Assembly (NCBI GenBank): GCA_947452995.1
Contig: CANGEV010000014.1
Location: forward strand, 1-64,000
DNA length: 64,000 bases
Direction: 5' to 3'
Source of the DNA: Chitinophagales bacterium
GTDB lineage: Bacteria; Bacteroidota; Bacteroidia; Chitinophagales; CAIODY01
The notes below the pieces were generated by a model. It searched no databases. It had not been told where the DNA came from and saw nothing but the letters and a program-made list of their open reading frames with translations. The translations under genes were made by a program, and so were the position numbers. Of this stretch, positions 54,288 to 64,000 are shown piece by piece; position 1 is the first letter of the stretch, and every line of letters starts with the position of its first letter.

Positions 54288-55598
54288 ATGAATAGTGCAT
54301 TCGTGAAAATATGGGGCGAAGTCGCTGGGGCAGTTGTATGGGATGAGCGAACAAATTTGGCAACGTTCGAATATGACTCCTCTTTCAAAAAATTGAATTG
54401 GGACTTATCACCACTGAAAATGTCCGTTCAAAGCAAGTACTCCATTTATAATTTTCCAGAACTGAAGCAAGGCAGAAATGATTTATACGATACCTTTAAA
54501 GGCTTGCCAGGCCTGTTGGCAGATGTATTACCCGACAGATATGGAAATCAATTAATCAATAGCTGGTTGGCGCAGCAAGGTCGTCCGCAAAACAGCATGA
54601 ATCCTGTAGAAACGCTTTGCTTCATTGGTACACGCGGAATGGGCGCGATGGAATTTGAGCCGGCTCATTTCACAGAAAACAAACGTGCTTTTGCCATTGA
54701 AATGGAGAGCTTGGTAGACATTGCTAAAAAATTGCTTTCACAAAAAGCAAACATTAAGAGCAACTTGAAAAAAGTAAAAGAGCAGGCACTCTTGGAAATT
54801 TTAAAGATTGGAACGTCTGCTGGTGGCGCTCGACCAAAAGCAGTAATTGCCTATAACGAAAAGACGGGAGAGCTTCGATCTGGACAAACCAATACGCCTA
54901 AAGGCTATGCACATTGGTTATTGAAATTAGATGGAGTGAGTGACGTTCAACTGGGTGCGAGTGAAGGTTATGGCAGAGTTGAAATGGCTTATTATAATAT
55001 GGCTATTTCATGTGGTATAGAAATGATGCCTTCTCGACTTTTGGAAGAAAAAGGTAGAGCGCATTTTATGACCATGCGTTTTGACAGAGAGCAACATAAT
55101 ATAAAACATCATATCCAAACATTTTGCGCCATCCAACACTTTGATTATAATCAAATAACGAGCTTTAGTTATGAGCAGTTGTTTCAAACCATGCGTGAGT
55201 TAAGACTAAGTTATGCAGCGGCCGAACAAATGTTCCGTAGAATGGTATTCAATGTAATTGCAAGAAACTGCGATGACCACACAAAGAATTTTTCTTTCCG
55301 TCTAAAAAAAGATAGCAGTTGGGAGTTGGCCCCTGCTTACGACCTATGCCACGCGTTCAAACCAAATCATCAATGGGTGAGTCAACATGCACTCAGCATA
55401 AATGGCAAGCGAAGCGGTATAAGTAAAAGTGATCTGCAAGTAATTGGCAAGTCGATTAAATGCAAACAAGCATCAGCGATAATTGATGAAATTGAAACGA
55501 CAGTGATGAACTGGAAAAAGTTTGCAAATGAAGTTGGTGTTTCTGCCAAACTTCGAGATGCCATTTATAAGACTATTAAGGAAAGGGATCAATGGTAG
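54288..55598 (+). CDS. hipA: HipA-family serine/threonine kinase toxin
   Basis: 436 residues from ATG at 54288 (the longer frame's TTG at 54279 overlaps the hipB stop). N-terminal subdomain (AFVKIWGEVAGAVVWDE, DVLPDRYGNQLINSWL), then the kinase-like core: GTSAGGARPKAVIAYN nucleotide loop, HWLLKLDGV, FNVIARNCDDHTKNFSF catalytic loop with the Asp, and LAPAYDLCHA metal-binding motif. Full-length HipA in one chain, not split. In E. coli HipA phosphorylates glutamyl-tRNA synthetase and triggers persistence; the target here is inferred at most. Confidence 0.88.
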   Translation: MNSAFVKIWGEVAGAVVWDERTNLATFEYDSSFKKLNWDLSPLKMSVQSKYSIYNFPELKQGRNDLYDTFKGLPGLLADVLPDRYGNQLINSWLAQQGRPQNSMNPVETLCFIGTRGMGAMEFEPAHFTENKRAFAIEMESLVDIAKKLLSQKANIKSNLKKVKEQALLEILKIGTSAGGARPKAVIAYNEKTGELRSGQTNTPKGYAHWLLKLDGVSDVQLGASEGYGRVEMAYYNMAISCGIEMMPSRLLEEKGRAHFMTMRFDREQHNIKHHIQTFCAIQHFDYNQITSFSYEQLFQTMRELRLSYAAAEQMFRRMVFNVIARNCDDHTKNFSFRLKKDSSWELAPAYDLCHAFKPNHQWVSQHALSINGKRSGISKSDLQVIGKSIKCKQASAIIDEIETTVMNWKKFANEVGVSAKLRDAIYKTIKERDQW

Positions 55599-56243
55599 AT
55601 AATGAATGATTAAAAATGAAAAATTGTAGAGAGTTGCATACTAACCCTCCCGCCCCGTTGTGTGTCTTCACGAAACAATAAATTAAAATGTCACCCCGCC
55701 ATGCGGCAGGGTTTAAAATTTTGTCCCTGCATTTATTTCTATTAGCATGCCGCCCTGCTCTTCAAGCAGGGCTTTATTTGAAAATGAAAAATGTATAACG
55801 AATAATTAATAATTGGGGACACCGCCCCGTTGCGTGTCCTCACGAAACGCACTGAATAATAATCTGTGTACGAAAACTTTCCAAATTGCTGTTGGAAGAC
55901 GCTAAGACTCAAAGCAAATAAGGAATCCGTTGCTAAACAAAACCTTCGTGACTTTTATCCTTAGAGTCTTCGAACACGTATATAATTAATAATCGGAGTT
56001 CGATTAGCATTTGAATTGCTGTGGGAAGACTCAAAGCAAAAAAGAAATCCTTTGCTAAATAAAAACTTATTGTCTTTCCGCCTTCGCGCCTTCGAACACT
56101 ACTTCAACTAATAATCGGAGTTCGATTAGCATCGCAACCGTACTCCGATTATTCATTCCCGATATGAAGCTATCGGGATCATTCCTACATTATTCACCTC
56201 TACCCATTCACCAATTTTTCCCTTTTCCCCCTTGACCATTTAG
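55599..56243. repeat. 645-bp repeat cluster: families A and B
   Basis: Contains one complete diverged copy of family A (55651-55779, hairpin gccctgc/gcagggc intact at about 55752-55772), a truncated family A start at 55801-55851, and family B units at about 55847-55976 and 55988-56100, closed by the aatcggagt/actccgatt hairpin at 56113-56150. A cccgata/tatcggg hairpin follows at 56158-56180. No gene seen. Confidence 0.8.
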
Positions 56244-58208
56244 TTATTTGTTCTTCACAAAGGTCACATGCTTCGTTCCAACCACAAGCATATAATTACC
56301 TGTTGCAAGATTGCTGATATCTTGTGAAGTGTTATTCGACTTCAACTCCCCTATTAAGATTGTTTGTCCGAGTTCGTTAAGAATCTTATAGCCTACAGGA
56401 TAACGAGCGGCATTGCTTACAATATTGATTTGATTGCTGGCCGGGTTTGGATAGATGTTGATTGCTTCTGCATGTAATTGGTTGATGCCATTTCCTTGAC
56501 TAACAGTTAAAATAGCGTAGTTACTAGTATCTGAGCAGATTCCATTGGTAGCGATGCAACGATAATAGTTGTTAGACAAACCAAGATTGACATTCGTTAT
56601 AATTAAAGAATCCGTTGATGTGCCATTGTAACTTCCTGCATTCATTAAATTTTGATACCCGGTTCCGTTGTTCACTTGCCATTGATAATGAGCAGCGTTT
56701 ATTGCACTAGATTTGAAATAAGTGGTTGAGCCAATAGTAGCACTTACGTTTTGCGGCTGGATTTGAAAAAGTGGAATTTGATAATCTGTGATACGAACTT
56801 TATTACTAATAACACTATTAGACGAAACGCAAAGTGTATTCGGATTTACATCACACCACACGGAATCATTGTTATTTAGGCTGGATAAGCTGATGGAGGT
56901 AGTGTTTAAACCTAAAAGGTTATTGTTCTTATACCAATTATAAATTGGACTACTACCTGCGTTGGTGGCGGTACAAGTAAAATTAACAGCAGTGCCTTGA
57001 CAGATAGTGTCGGAGGAGACGTTTACAATGTTAATGTAAGGAGTAAAGGTGCCTTCTCTATATTCGGCAACATAGTACTTTCCTTGAGAGTTTGTAAATT
57101 TTCCTGCTGCAAAAGCTTGAATAAGTCCAGAAGAATTTAAACAACTTAGGCTATCAACAATTAAACTAAGAATTTCTCCATTTGCATTGAGTGGAGCCAT
57201 AGAATTAAACCCTAATTCTGTTAAGCTTAACGGATTAAAGCTGTAGTTACATGTCGCCACATAATGCATTCCTAAATTATTGGTAAAATTACCTGCAAAT
57301 ATATGGGCGCCAGCGTCACAGGCTCTTATACGTCCATTCAAATTAAAATTCGAATATCCTGAGTAACTGTGAATATCATAAAAAGTATTTGTATTTGTAA
57401 AATGTCCTCCACAAACAAAATCACCACCATATTCATCGAACGTAAAAATTGTTGAGTTATATTGCGTTCCGTAACTGAAATTACTTTTAAAAACAACATT
57501 AGTATTGCTCGGTGAAAATAAGCTTCCAAAACCGATCTGTTTATAATTAGGTGTTAATGGGTTAAAGAAATCCCCAACAGCAACAATATCCATAATCGAA
57601 TTTGCATTACTATTTTTAATTTCCCTTATTGGTCCATTAAAACCTACTATTAAACTATCCCAATTTGACCCATTGTACCTTGCAATATATTGCTTACCAT
57701 TTGCTAATGTAAAACTTCCAGCAACTAACAAATTATTCAAACTAACGTTAGGTTTAATCCCTTTTTTCTGAATACAATTTATCCTATTATTTGCCTTTAA
57801 AGAATTTTGTCCACCCAATTCACTCCAATAATTACCATTCCAATAAGCGACATATCTATTTCCTTGTCCATTAGTAAAATCTCCAACGGCAATAATACAA
57901 TTTGTATCAATAATCATTACATCAAGAATATTGCCATTAGCATTTAGTGAATTATTAGCGGTGCCGACCTCATGCCATTTAATACCATCCCATAATGCGA
58001 CATAACGATAGCCATTATTATTTTTAAATGCACCACCAACACACAAGTATTTGGACCCATGATAATCAAATATACGATCCATACACAAAATCGAATCATT
58101 TGCATTGAGTGCATTCGCTCCCGCGCCTAATTCATGCCAACCAGGGTTTTGGGCAAAGGCCGTTACAAAACCAAGTACAAATAGAAGTGTAGTAAGCGTA
58201 TTTTTCAT
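56244..58208 (-). CDS. Secreted repeat protein with T9SS sorting domain
   Basis: 654 residues. Signal peptide (1-19, TAFAQNP). Residues ~20-370 hold about five degenerate ~60-residue repeats around the phrases LNANGNIL/LNANDSIL, VAYWNGNYWSELGG and VGDFTN, typical of a beta-propeller-like sheet. Then a SSDTICQGTAVNFTCTATNAG Ig-like module (about 400-480), a TTYFKSSAINAAHYQWQVN module, and a T9SS type A sorting end (IYPNPASNQINIVSNAA to VGTKHVTFVKNK). Surface or secreted adhesin/sensor is plausible. Last gene of the operon below. Confidence 0.8.
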   Translation of the reverse strand: MKNTLTTLLFVLGFVTAFAQNPGWHELGAGANALNANDSILCMDRIFDYHGSKYLCVGGAFKNNNGYRYVALWDGIKWHEVGTANNSLNANGNILDVMIIDTNCIIAVGDFTNGQGNRYVAYWNGNYWSELGGQNSLKANNRINCIQKKGIKPNVSLNNLLVAGSFTLANGKQYIARYNGSNWDSLIVGFNGPIREIKNSNANSIMDIVAVGDFFNPLTPNYKQIGFGSLFSPSNTNVVFKSNFSYGTQYNSTIFTFDEYGGDFVCGGHFTNTNTFYDIHSYSGYSNFNLNGRIRACDAGAHIFAGNFTNNLGMHYVATCNYSFNPLSLTELGFNSMAPLNANGEILSLIVDSLSCLNSSGLIQAFAAGKFTNSQGKYYVAEYREGTFTPYINIVNVSSDTICQGTAVNFTCTATNAGSSPIYNWYKNNNLLGLNTTSISLSSLNNNDSVWCDVNPNTLCVSSNSVISNKVRITDYQIPLFQIQPQNVSATIGSTTYFKSSAINAAHYQWQVNNGTGYQNLMNAGSYNGTSTDSLIITNVNLGLSNNYYRCIATNGICSDTSNYAILTVSQGNGINQLHAEAINIYPNPASNQINIVSNAARYPVGYKILNELGQTILIGELKSNNTSQDISNLATGNYMLVVGTKHVTFVKNK

Positions 58209-58213
58209 ATGAT

Positions 58214-58612
58214 TTATTTACAGATAGCGTTGTGTTCCTTCGCACCCCCAGTAAATGAGAAAGATTTGGAAGACACTAAAACATTGTTATAATATATTTT
58301 ACTTGTAACAATACTACTTCCATAATATTTATAATAACAAGTGAAATTTTGACCTTCTGTGACAGCATAATCATCAGAAATATACTGTGATGTAAGGCCA
58401 CAAATCATAAGTGAAGAAGTTGTATTAGGATTCGGGTTTTTCACCATAATATCTACACCGAAACATTCAATAGTAGGAATAGCTGGACTAAAAGTTAACT
58501 CAACCCTTGCCACCCCATTCGTGACAGTACCAGTAGAATTGGTGCCTTTCTTACACGCGAAGGCTATAGGAATTAAAACAAGGACAAGAAGGACTGGAAA
58601 TAGTTTTTTCAT
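58214..58612 (-). CDS. Small lipoprotein
   Basis: 132 residues from ATG at 58612; the longer frame overlaps the upstream gene. Lipobox IPIAFAC with Cys at 20, then KKGTNSTGT. The rest (VARVELTFSPAIPTIECFGVDIMVKNP, NFTCYYKYYGSSIV, YYNNVLVSSKSFSFTGGAKEHNAICK) is beta-rich and unlike named families. It lies between two T9SS protein genes with 11- and 5-base gaps, so it may act with them at the surface. Confidence 0.7.
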   Translation of the reverse strand: MKKLFPVLLVLVLIPIAFACKKGTNSTGTVTNGVARVELTFSPAIPTIECFGVDIMVKNPNPNTTSSLMICGLTSQYISDDYAVTEGQNFTCYYKYYGSSIVTSKIYYNNVLVSSKSFSFTGGAKEHNAICK

Positions 58613-58623
58613 GATTTTTATTA

Positions 58624-61600
58624 TTATTGTAAGACAATTATTTTTTTCGCTTTGAGCTGTCCACTTAAATCTCGAATGGTAAGTGTATAAGTACCTGGAC
58701 CCGTCCAATTATTTAAGTTACAACTATGCATTTGTTGGGTAACATTGCCCGATTCAACCAATTGTCCTGCTACATTATGTACTTGGAATTGATAATTGAG
58801 CATTACATTCCAATTACTTCCAAAATTGATCATCAAATAATCATGCGCAGGATTTGGATAAACAGAAATCTGATGCAAATTCGCAGGAGGGTTTACACCC
58901 GTCAATGAGACTTGGAATTTCAAAGTATCTGTAACGGTTGTGTACAGGGTATCATAATAGTGCGTCGTATCTGTCACGGAACATTTTATGGTATCGTAGA
59001 CGAGGATGGTTTTAGACGTTGAACTGGAACAACCATTGGAATCAGTATACGAATAGTAAATATTCTTGATGCCCATTCCTGCAACAGAGGGTGAAAAAAC
59101 ATTTGATGCATTCAAGCCCACACCCGATAATGTTCCTCCACTTGGAGCTCCAAAGAGTTGAACCGGAGACGCATAATAGTTTATATAATTTAAATTAACA
59201 GGGTTAATGATTACGTTCGGATTAGAATTAGCAGTAATTAAAACAGTATCTGTAGAGCCAAAGCAGCTACTGTTAATATACACTACATTGTATGAACCAG
59301 ATTGCTTAACAACCAAGGTGTTTGTGCTTGTTGTTGCAATCAGAACTCCGTTACGATACCATTGATAATTCCCTGAACATTGAGGAGCAGTAATTGTACA
59401 AGAATCATTTCCACACCAAGTTGAATTACCTGTTACACTCAAATTCAAATTTGTAAGATAATTACCTAAACAATCCGCATCCAAATAGGCATAACCGAAA
59501 TGACCTCCTAAAGAACAATCAGATGTAATAAATTCTACTGATAAACTTTGATTTAAGTAATTTTTGAGATTTATATTTCTAGTTAACCAATTTGAATAGT
59601 AAACCCCATTTTTCAATGAATATGTGACATTGGTTAGCAACATGGCAAATGAATCACACAAGGCCGATATCAACACCCCTTGACTATTACGAACATGCAC
59701 TTTAAAATTTGGTTCGTCTGTTATACCATGGCTAGCACTATTAAAAACCAATGCAAAACTATAACTGAAGATGGAATCCGTAACTTGCATTGTATATTTT
59801 ATGGATTCAGATTGAGCTCCCGAACTATCATTGCCTAAACGAATAGAAGCAGCACCACCCCAAGGACAAAGTCTTGAAATACCAGTCCATGAATCCACAC
59901 TAGGTGCAGTTATCATTAAATGTCGAGGATTAACATTTATAGAATCAATTTTAGAAATACGATTCGTCATTGCAGATTGAAACCCTGGATTGCTACCTAA
60001 AAATCCTTGCCAATTTGTCCAATGCTTATCATTAAAATCTAAGTTATGATTAGAGCATGTTGAAGAACCCGAACCTCCTCCACTATTACACGCATTTATC
60101 GTATAAACATTTGTGGTATCAACACAAGAGCCTGCGCTAACAATAACCTTATAGGTACCAGTTTGACGTGTATTCCACCAAGTTGGCCCATTATGATTTG
60201 TCACTAGTGTACCATTATAATACCACGTGAAATTATATCCAGAGTTTGGTGTAACTTGAAGACTTGCAGAATCTGTCGGTAAACAAATAGTATTAGTGCC
60301 ATTGATCAAAATTAAGTTTGCATTAATATTCGCAGCGCTAACATTAATATAGATAGAGCCAATGCGCGGACATCCGCCATTATTAACAGAAACACTATAA
60401 TAACCTTGCTGATGTACCACAATACTGGAATCATGAATACCTGCAGTGGTAATTATATTACCATTTAGTTTCCAAGTGTAGTTATAGAGCGGTGACAAAT
60501 GTGTATTAAGTATTGTAGAATCATTGCTACACAATAAGGTCCCATTAGAGGACGACAAGTTAAAGTTTGGAATATTGGATTGATTTACTGTAACAGTAAT
60601 AATATTACTTGTATCTGTGCAAGTTCCGTTGTTAATTACAACGTAATAGTTTCCACTTTGATATACTGTGTCCGTAGTAAAATAAGGCCAGTAGCTAGTT
60701 TGAACGCCATTGTTATACCATGTATACGTATAATTAGGACCAGTAGATGCTGCACTTAAAACTACACGTCCTCCTTGACAAAAAGTAGTCGGGCCATTCG
60801 CATATATACTATCGTTGAAACCACAGTTTATTGAATTAACAGTAACAACGTGGCTTGTATTTATCTGTCCACATCCGTTAGAATAAGTATACCAAATTGT
60901 ATCAATGCCGGCAGTAATTCCTGAAACCATTCCATTGCTGTTAATTATCGCAATATTTGGATTTGAAGAACTCCAAACTCCACCTTGCGTAGAATCAGTT
61001 AATTGGATAGTCGAACCAACCAAAACAGTGCTAGGTCCTTGAATAGCAGAAATACTGTTAGGAGCTTGTGCATTTGAAGTAATATTCACAACATTACTCG
61101 TATCAGAACACCCTCCAGTTGATAATTGCACACTATAATTACCAGGTTGTCTTGCTATATAATTAGTTCCTGTTGAACCGGTGATAATATTGCCATTATT
61201 ATACCATTGGTATTGATAATTTGTTGGATTATTTGGAGATGCTATTAACATACAAGAATCTCCTACACAGATAGAAGTTGGCATTGTTGTACTCACTGAA
61301 GAATTTAGAGTTGCACATGGGCTAGCACCATTCGCACTGTAATTATTATACAGTGATAATACTTCACTAGCAGTTAAGGCCCTATTCCAAATTCCAATAT
61401 CATCCATTTTTCCTTTTACAAAACCCTGATACATTGAATTGTTAGATGAATTACGAACACCAAAGAGTAACGAATCCACATTACTAAAAAAATGATTTGC
61501 CGTGAAACCATTATAAAAGGTCACAATTGGCTGCCCATTTAAATAGGTTTGACCTACGCCATTGTTAAAAGTGGAGGTAACCATAATCCAATTGTTTTGA

Positions 61601-64000
61601 ATTGATGGTAGCGTATAATTTGAAGATTGCAAACCACCATGTCTATTTGACAACTGAAAATCGATACGATTATTTGTATTCTTGAACAAAGTATAAAGCA
61701 ATTCATAGCCACTTCCTTTATCCCATCCTCCTTTAGATATACCAGATGATAAATAATTGTTAGTGACTGTTTGAGGGTTCAAGTAAAACCATGCAGAGAT
61801 ACTTAATTGAGTCCCTGTTACATTTAAAGCACTACTATTAGGTACATATATATAATCGCTCGTACCATTAAACTGATATGCCGCGTTCGATGAACCGTAA
61901 CGATCCGTTGTAAGAATTGGACCTAAAACAACACCATTATTTGTATTTCCACTCTGATCCAACGCATTTCCACAAAATGGCCACCAGCCTATCAATCCAT
62001 TTGTTGGAATATTTGAAGGCAAACAATTATTTGCTGAACCACCTATAGCTGTTATCACAAAATAAGCGGATAAGCTTCCGCATCCATTGCTAATTGTATA
62101 ACTTATTGTATCAATACCATTAGAAATTCCTGTTACCACTCCAAATGAATTAATACTTGCAATGGAAGGATCAAAAGATGACCAAACACCACCTATCGTA
62201 GAATCAGTGAGTTGAACACTTGTACCTACCGTGACTGTTGAGGGGCCTTGAATAGATGCAACGTAACTTGGTGCAGAATTGGTGATTGTAACATTGGAAA
62301 CTGCGCTATTTACGCAGCCATTATTATCTACGCCTATAACGGTATAAGATGTATTGACGGATGGACTAGCTATAACGCTTGTCCCGGTTGCACTAGATAA
62401 AGTAGCTGACGGAGACCAACTATAACTATTAGCACCACTTGCTTGAAGAAGACCACTTCCTCCAATACAAACACTTGCACTGTTCACATAAATAGTAGGC
62501 TTAGGCAAAACTAAAACATTACAGTAAGCTGTATCCGAACAACCGGTCAAATTGTTAATTGCAACTACCTTATAATTTGCACTTGCAGGAGAATAGAAAG
62601 TAACAGTGGAGCCCGTTGTAGTATTAATCCCATAAGAAGGGGACCAATTGACCGTATAGGTCCCTGTTCCGATTACAGATGCAACTAAATTAGTACTCGT
62701 TCCTGAACAAATAGTATCGTTCGCAACATTAAGAATAGGGGTTGCCTTTACAGTGATAACTCTAGTTACTGAAGAAGAGCATCCTGTTGCTGGGTCTGTT
62801 CCTGTTATGGTATAGGTAGTAGTTATTGTTGGGCTAGCAACAACTGTTGCTCCGGTAGAAGTATTCAACCCTGTTGAAGGACTCCACAAATAGTTAAGAC
62901 TACTATAATTAGAACTTGAAGCAGTAAGGGTTGTGGAAGACCCATTACAAAGAGTCGTAGCTCCTGATACAGAAAGAATAGGAGCTACACAAGGACTAGG
63001 ACTAGACGCATTATATAAATTCGTTACTTCTTGTTGAGTTAGCACACGATTCCAAATACCTATATCATCCAATTTTCCTTTGAAATACTTGGTATCATTT
63101 TGCCACCATGCACCAAATCGTAATTGACCACCATTACAGATATCTATTCCATTTACATTAATAAAACTTGTTTGCTGTACACCATTCACATAGATTGTAG
63201 TTTTCAAGCTATCACAGACAAAAACGTAGTGTTTCCATGTATTAACATAATTATTTAAAAGAGGTTGATGATAATGCCAACCAGATGAAGGAATACAACC
63301 AGAATTATATTTTAAACTCCAGTCAAAATGTGTTCCTAACTGGCCTGTTCCAAACATCTCATTTTGAGCATTTGACCAATTTGATTTTGTAATCCAAGAT
63401 CTTGAAACTGTATCTACGGAATATACCCACACAGATATTGAAATTTTTTGTCGGGTAAACATTCCTGTTGCGTTTGTCTCGACCCTTGCAGCAGTGTTAA
63501 AATTAAAGGCTGCATTAGCATTCCCGAATCGATCATTTGTATAATTCCAACTACCGTAAGTTGTACCATTATGCCCATTTCCACTTTGATCATTTACATT
63601 ACCGCAAAATGGCCACCAACCTATTAAGCCGTTTGTAGGTAAATAACTTGGCATACAAATATTTTGGCTTACATTGATCGTGTAATAGGCGGTATCAGGT
63701 CCACAAGCCATATTTGCAATGTAAGATATCAATACTTGACCAGGTGAATTACCGGTAACAAGGCCGGAGGAATTGATTGTAGCAACATTAATATTATTTG
63801 AATACCAGGCACCTCCTGTCGTAGAATCTGTCAATGTTATTGTGTTACCGACGATTACATTATTCAGACCCTGTATTTGAGAAATGGAGGGACAAGGGAC
63901 AGACGCTGAATACAACCCTTGTATTTCCTGTAAGGTTAAACCTCTATTCCACATACCGATATCATCAATATAGGAATCGGTTACAGAAGTGAAAAGAGCA
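58624..64000 (-). CDS. Giant LamG/Ig repeat T9SS protein, N-terminus beyond window
   Basis: 1,791 residues in the window and open to the right edge: upstream of the Met at 63954 the frame continues as ALFTSVTDSYIDDIG, the end of a LamG domain. Two more LamG domains follow, each starting LPTNGLIGWWPFCGN or IPTNGLIGWWPFCGN and ending DDIGIWNRVLT or DDIGIWNRALT. Between them are BIG-2-like modules (SIQGPSTVTVGTSVQLTDST and AIQGPSTVLVGSTIQLTDST), several Ig/PKD-like modules, and a jelly-roll-like part (about 1240-1400). The T9SS tail ends the chain (YPNPAHDYLMINFGSN to KAKKIIVLQ). Probably a long surface adhesin binding glycans or proteins. Confidence 0.88.
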   Translation of the reverse strand, partial: ALFTSVTDSYIDDIGMWNRGLTLQEIQGLYSASVPCPSISQIQGLNNVIVGNTITLTDSTTGGAWYSNNINVATINSSGLVTGNSPGQVLISYIANMACGPDTAYYTINVSQNICMPSYLPTNGLIGWWPFCGNVNDQSGNGHNGTTYGSWNYTNDRFGNANAAFNFNTAARVETNATGMFTRQKISISVWVYSVDTVSRSWITKSNWSNAQNEMFGTGQLGTHFDWSLKYNSGCIPSSGWHYHQPLLNNYVNTWKHYVFVCDSLKTTIYVNGVQQTSFINVNGIDICNGGQLRFGAWWQNDTKYFKGKLDDIGIWNRVLTQQEVTNLYNASSPSPCVAPILSVSGATTLCNGSSTTLTASSSNYSSLNYLWSPSTGLNTSTGATVVASPTITTTYTITGTDPATGCSSSVTRVITVKATPILNVANDTICSGTSTNLVASVIGTGTYTVNWSPSYGINTTTGSTVTFYSPASANYKVVAINNLTGCSDTAYCNVLVLPKPTIYVNSASVCIGGSGLLQASGANSYSWSPSATLSSATGTSVIASPSVNTSYTVIGVDNNGCVNSAVSNVTITNSAPSYVASIQGPSTVTVGTSVQLTDSTIGGVWSSFDPSIASINSFGVVTGISNGIDTISYTISNGCGSLSAYFVITAIGGSANNCLPSNIPTNGLIGWWPFCGNALDQSGNTNNGVVLGPILTTDRYGSSNAAYQFNGTSDYIYVPNSSALNVTGTQLSISAWFYLNPQTVTNNYLSSGISKGGWDKGSGYELLYTLFKNTNNRIDFQLSNRHGGLQSSNYTLPSIQNNWIMVTSTFNNGVGQTYLNGQPIVTFYNGFTANHFFSNVDSLLFGVRNSSNNSMYQGFVKGKMDDIGIWNRALTASEVLSLYNNYSANGASPCATLNSSVSTTMPTSICVGDSCMLIASPNNPTNYQYQWYNNGNIITGSTGTNYIARQPGNYSVQLSTGGCSDTSNVVNITSNAQAPNSISAIQGPSTVLVGSTIQLTDSTQGGVWSSSNPNIAIINSNGMVSGITAGIDTIWYTYSNGCGQINTSHVVTVNSINCGFNDSIYANGPTTFCQGGRVVLSAASTGPNYTYTWYNNGVQTSYWPYFTTDTVYQSGNYYVVINNGTCTDTSNIITVTVNQSNIPNFNLSSSNGTLLCSNDSTILNTHLSPLYNYTWKLNGNIITTAGIHDSSIVVHQQGYYSVSVNNGGCPRIGSIYINVSAANINANLILINGTNTICLPTDSASLQVTPNSGYNFTWYYNGTLVTNHNGPTWWNTRQTGTYKVIVSAGSCVDTTNVYTINACNSGGGSGSSTCSNHNLDFNDKHWTNWQGFLGSNPGFQSAMTNRISKIDSINVNPRHLMITAPSVDSWTGISRLCPWGGAASIRLGNDSSGAQSESIKYTMQVTDSIFSYSFALVFNSASHGITDEPNFKVHVRNSQGVLISALCDSFAMLLTNVTYSLKNGVYYSNWLTRNINLKNYLNQSLSVEFITSDCSLGGHFGYAYLDADCLGNYLTNLNLSVTGNSTWCGNDSCTITAPQCSGNYQWYRNGVLIATTSTNTLVVKQSGSYNVVYINSSCFGSTDTVLITANSNPNVIINPVNLNYINYYASPVQLFGAPSGGTLSGVGLNASNVFSPSVAGMGIKNIYYSYTDSNGCSSSTSKTILVYDTIKCSVTDTTHYYDTLYTTVTDTLKFQVSLTGVNPPANLHQISVYPNPAHDYLMINFGSNWNVMLNYQFQVHNVAGQLVESGNVTQQMHSCNLNNWTGPGTYTLTIRDLSGQLKAKKIIVLQ

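Noticed and set aside
1-64000. tRNA, rRNA or riboswitch genes
   Set aside because: Intergenic stretches were read for T-loop-like ggttcgaatcc and cloverleaf arms and for long conserved leaders; none was convincing.

Overview
The window looks like chromosomal DNA of a free-living or host-associated member of the Bacteroidota, probably Chitinophagales/Sphingobacteriales-like. This rests on several signs: C-terminal type 9 secretion (T9SS) sorting domains on six proteins, a TonB-dependent receptor paired with HmuY-type proteins, GH92 mannosidase, many lipoproteins, modest G+C, few Shine-Dalgarno sites, and -7 promoter boxes of the Bacteroidota form TAnnTTTG in front of many genes. No rRNA, tRNA, CRISPR array, IS element or prophage was recognised. 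The species cannot be named from the sequence.

Left part (1-20.7 kb): repeat-rich edge, a secreted glucosaminidase, a di-iron hydroxylase, a DUF2147 protein, MeaB GTPase, and an envelope-glycan group (O-antigen ligase, GT2, radical SAM/SPASM). A heme-uptake operon follows on the minus strand: TonB receptor, HmuY lipoprotein, and a second HmuY-like protein that carries a T9SS tail. A GH92 mannosidase and a GNAT run divergently from it. Then comes housekeeping: fumC, a STM3941-like protein, smpB, leucyl aminopeptidase and pdxA, closed by a strong bidirectional terminator.

Middle (20.7-36.8 kb): a tight three-gene minus-strand operon for a surface polysaccharide (glycosyltransferase, flippase, GDP-mannose 3,5-epimerase), a secreted T9SS M12B-like metalloprotease, nadE, surE, an Ala/Lys/Glu/Asp-rich repetitive lipoprotein, a LemA-TPM-TPM operon, a NifU-type Fe-S protein, an MsbA-like ABC exporter, and a minus-strand run of small genes (lipoprotein, GNAT, MBL hydrolase).

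Right part (36.8-64 kb): two ~1,090-residue secreted T9SS proteins with PKD/Ig-like modules (one with a CxxCH heme-attachment motif), a five-gene plus-strand exporter operon (TolC, HlyD-type lipoprotein, FtsX-type permease, ATPase, Omp85-like barrel), a large secreted protein of unknown function, purine nucleoside phosphorylase, a HipB-HipA toxin-antitoxin pair set between repeat clusters, and a three-gene operon for giant LamG/Ig adhesin-like T9SS proteins that runs off the right edge.

The least explained content is intergenic. There are at least two dispersed, hairpin-forming repeat families (1-0.5 kb, 49.8-50.1 kb, 53.7 kb, 55.6-56.2 kb). There are also purine-rich short tandem tracts that start exactly at stop codons and always keep the same polarity relative to the gene. 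Several starts could be corrected because the longest reading frame begins at a TTG or GTG lying inside a TAnnTTTG promoter box. Family names are from motif recognition only; no database search was run.
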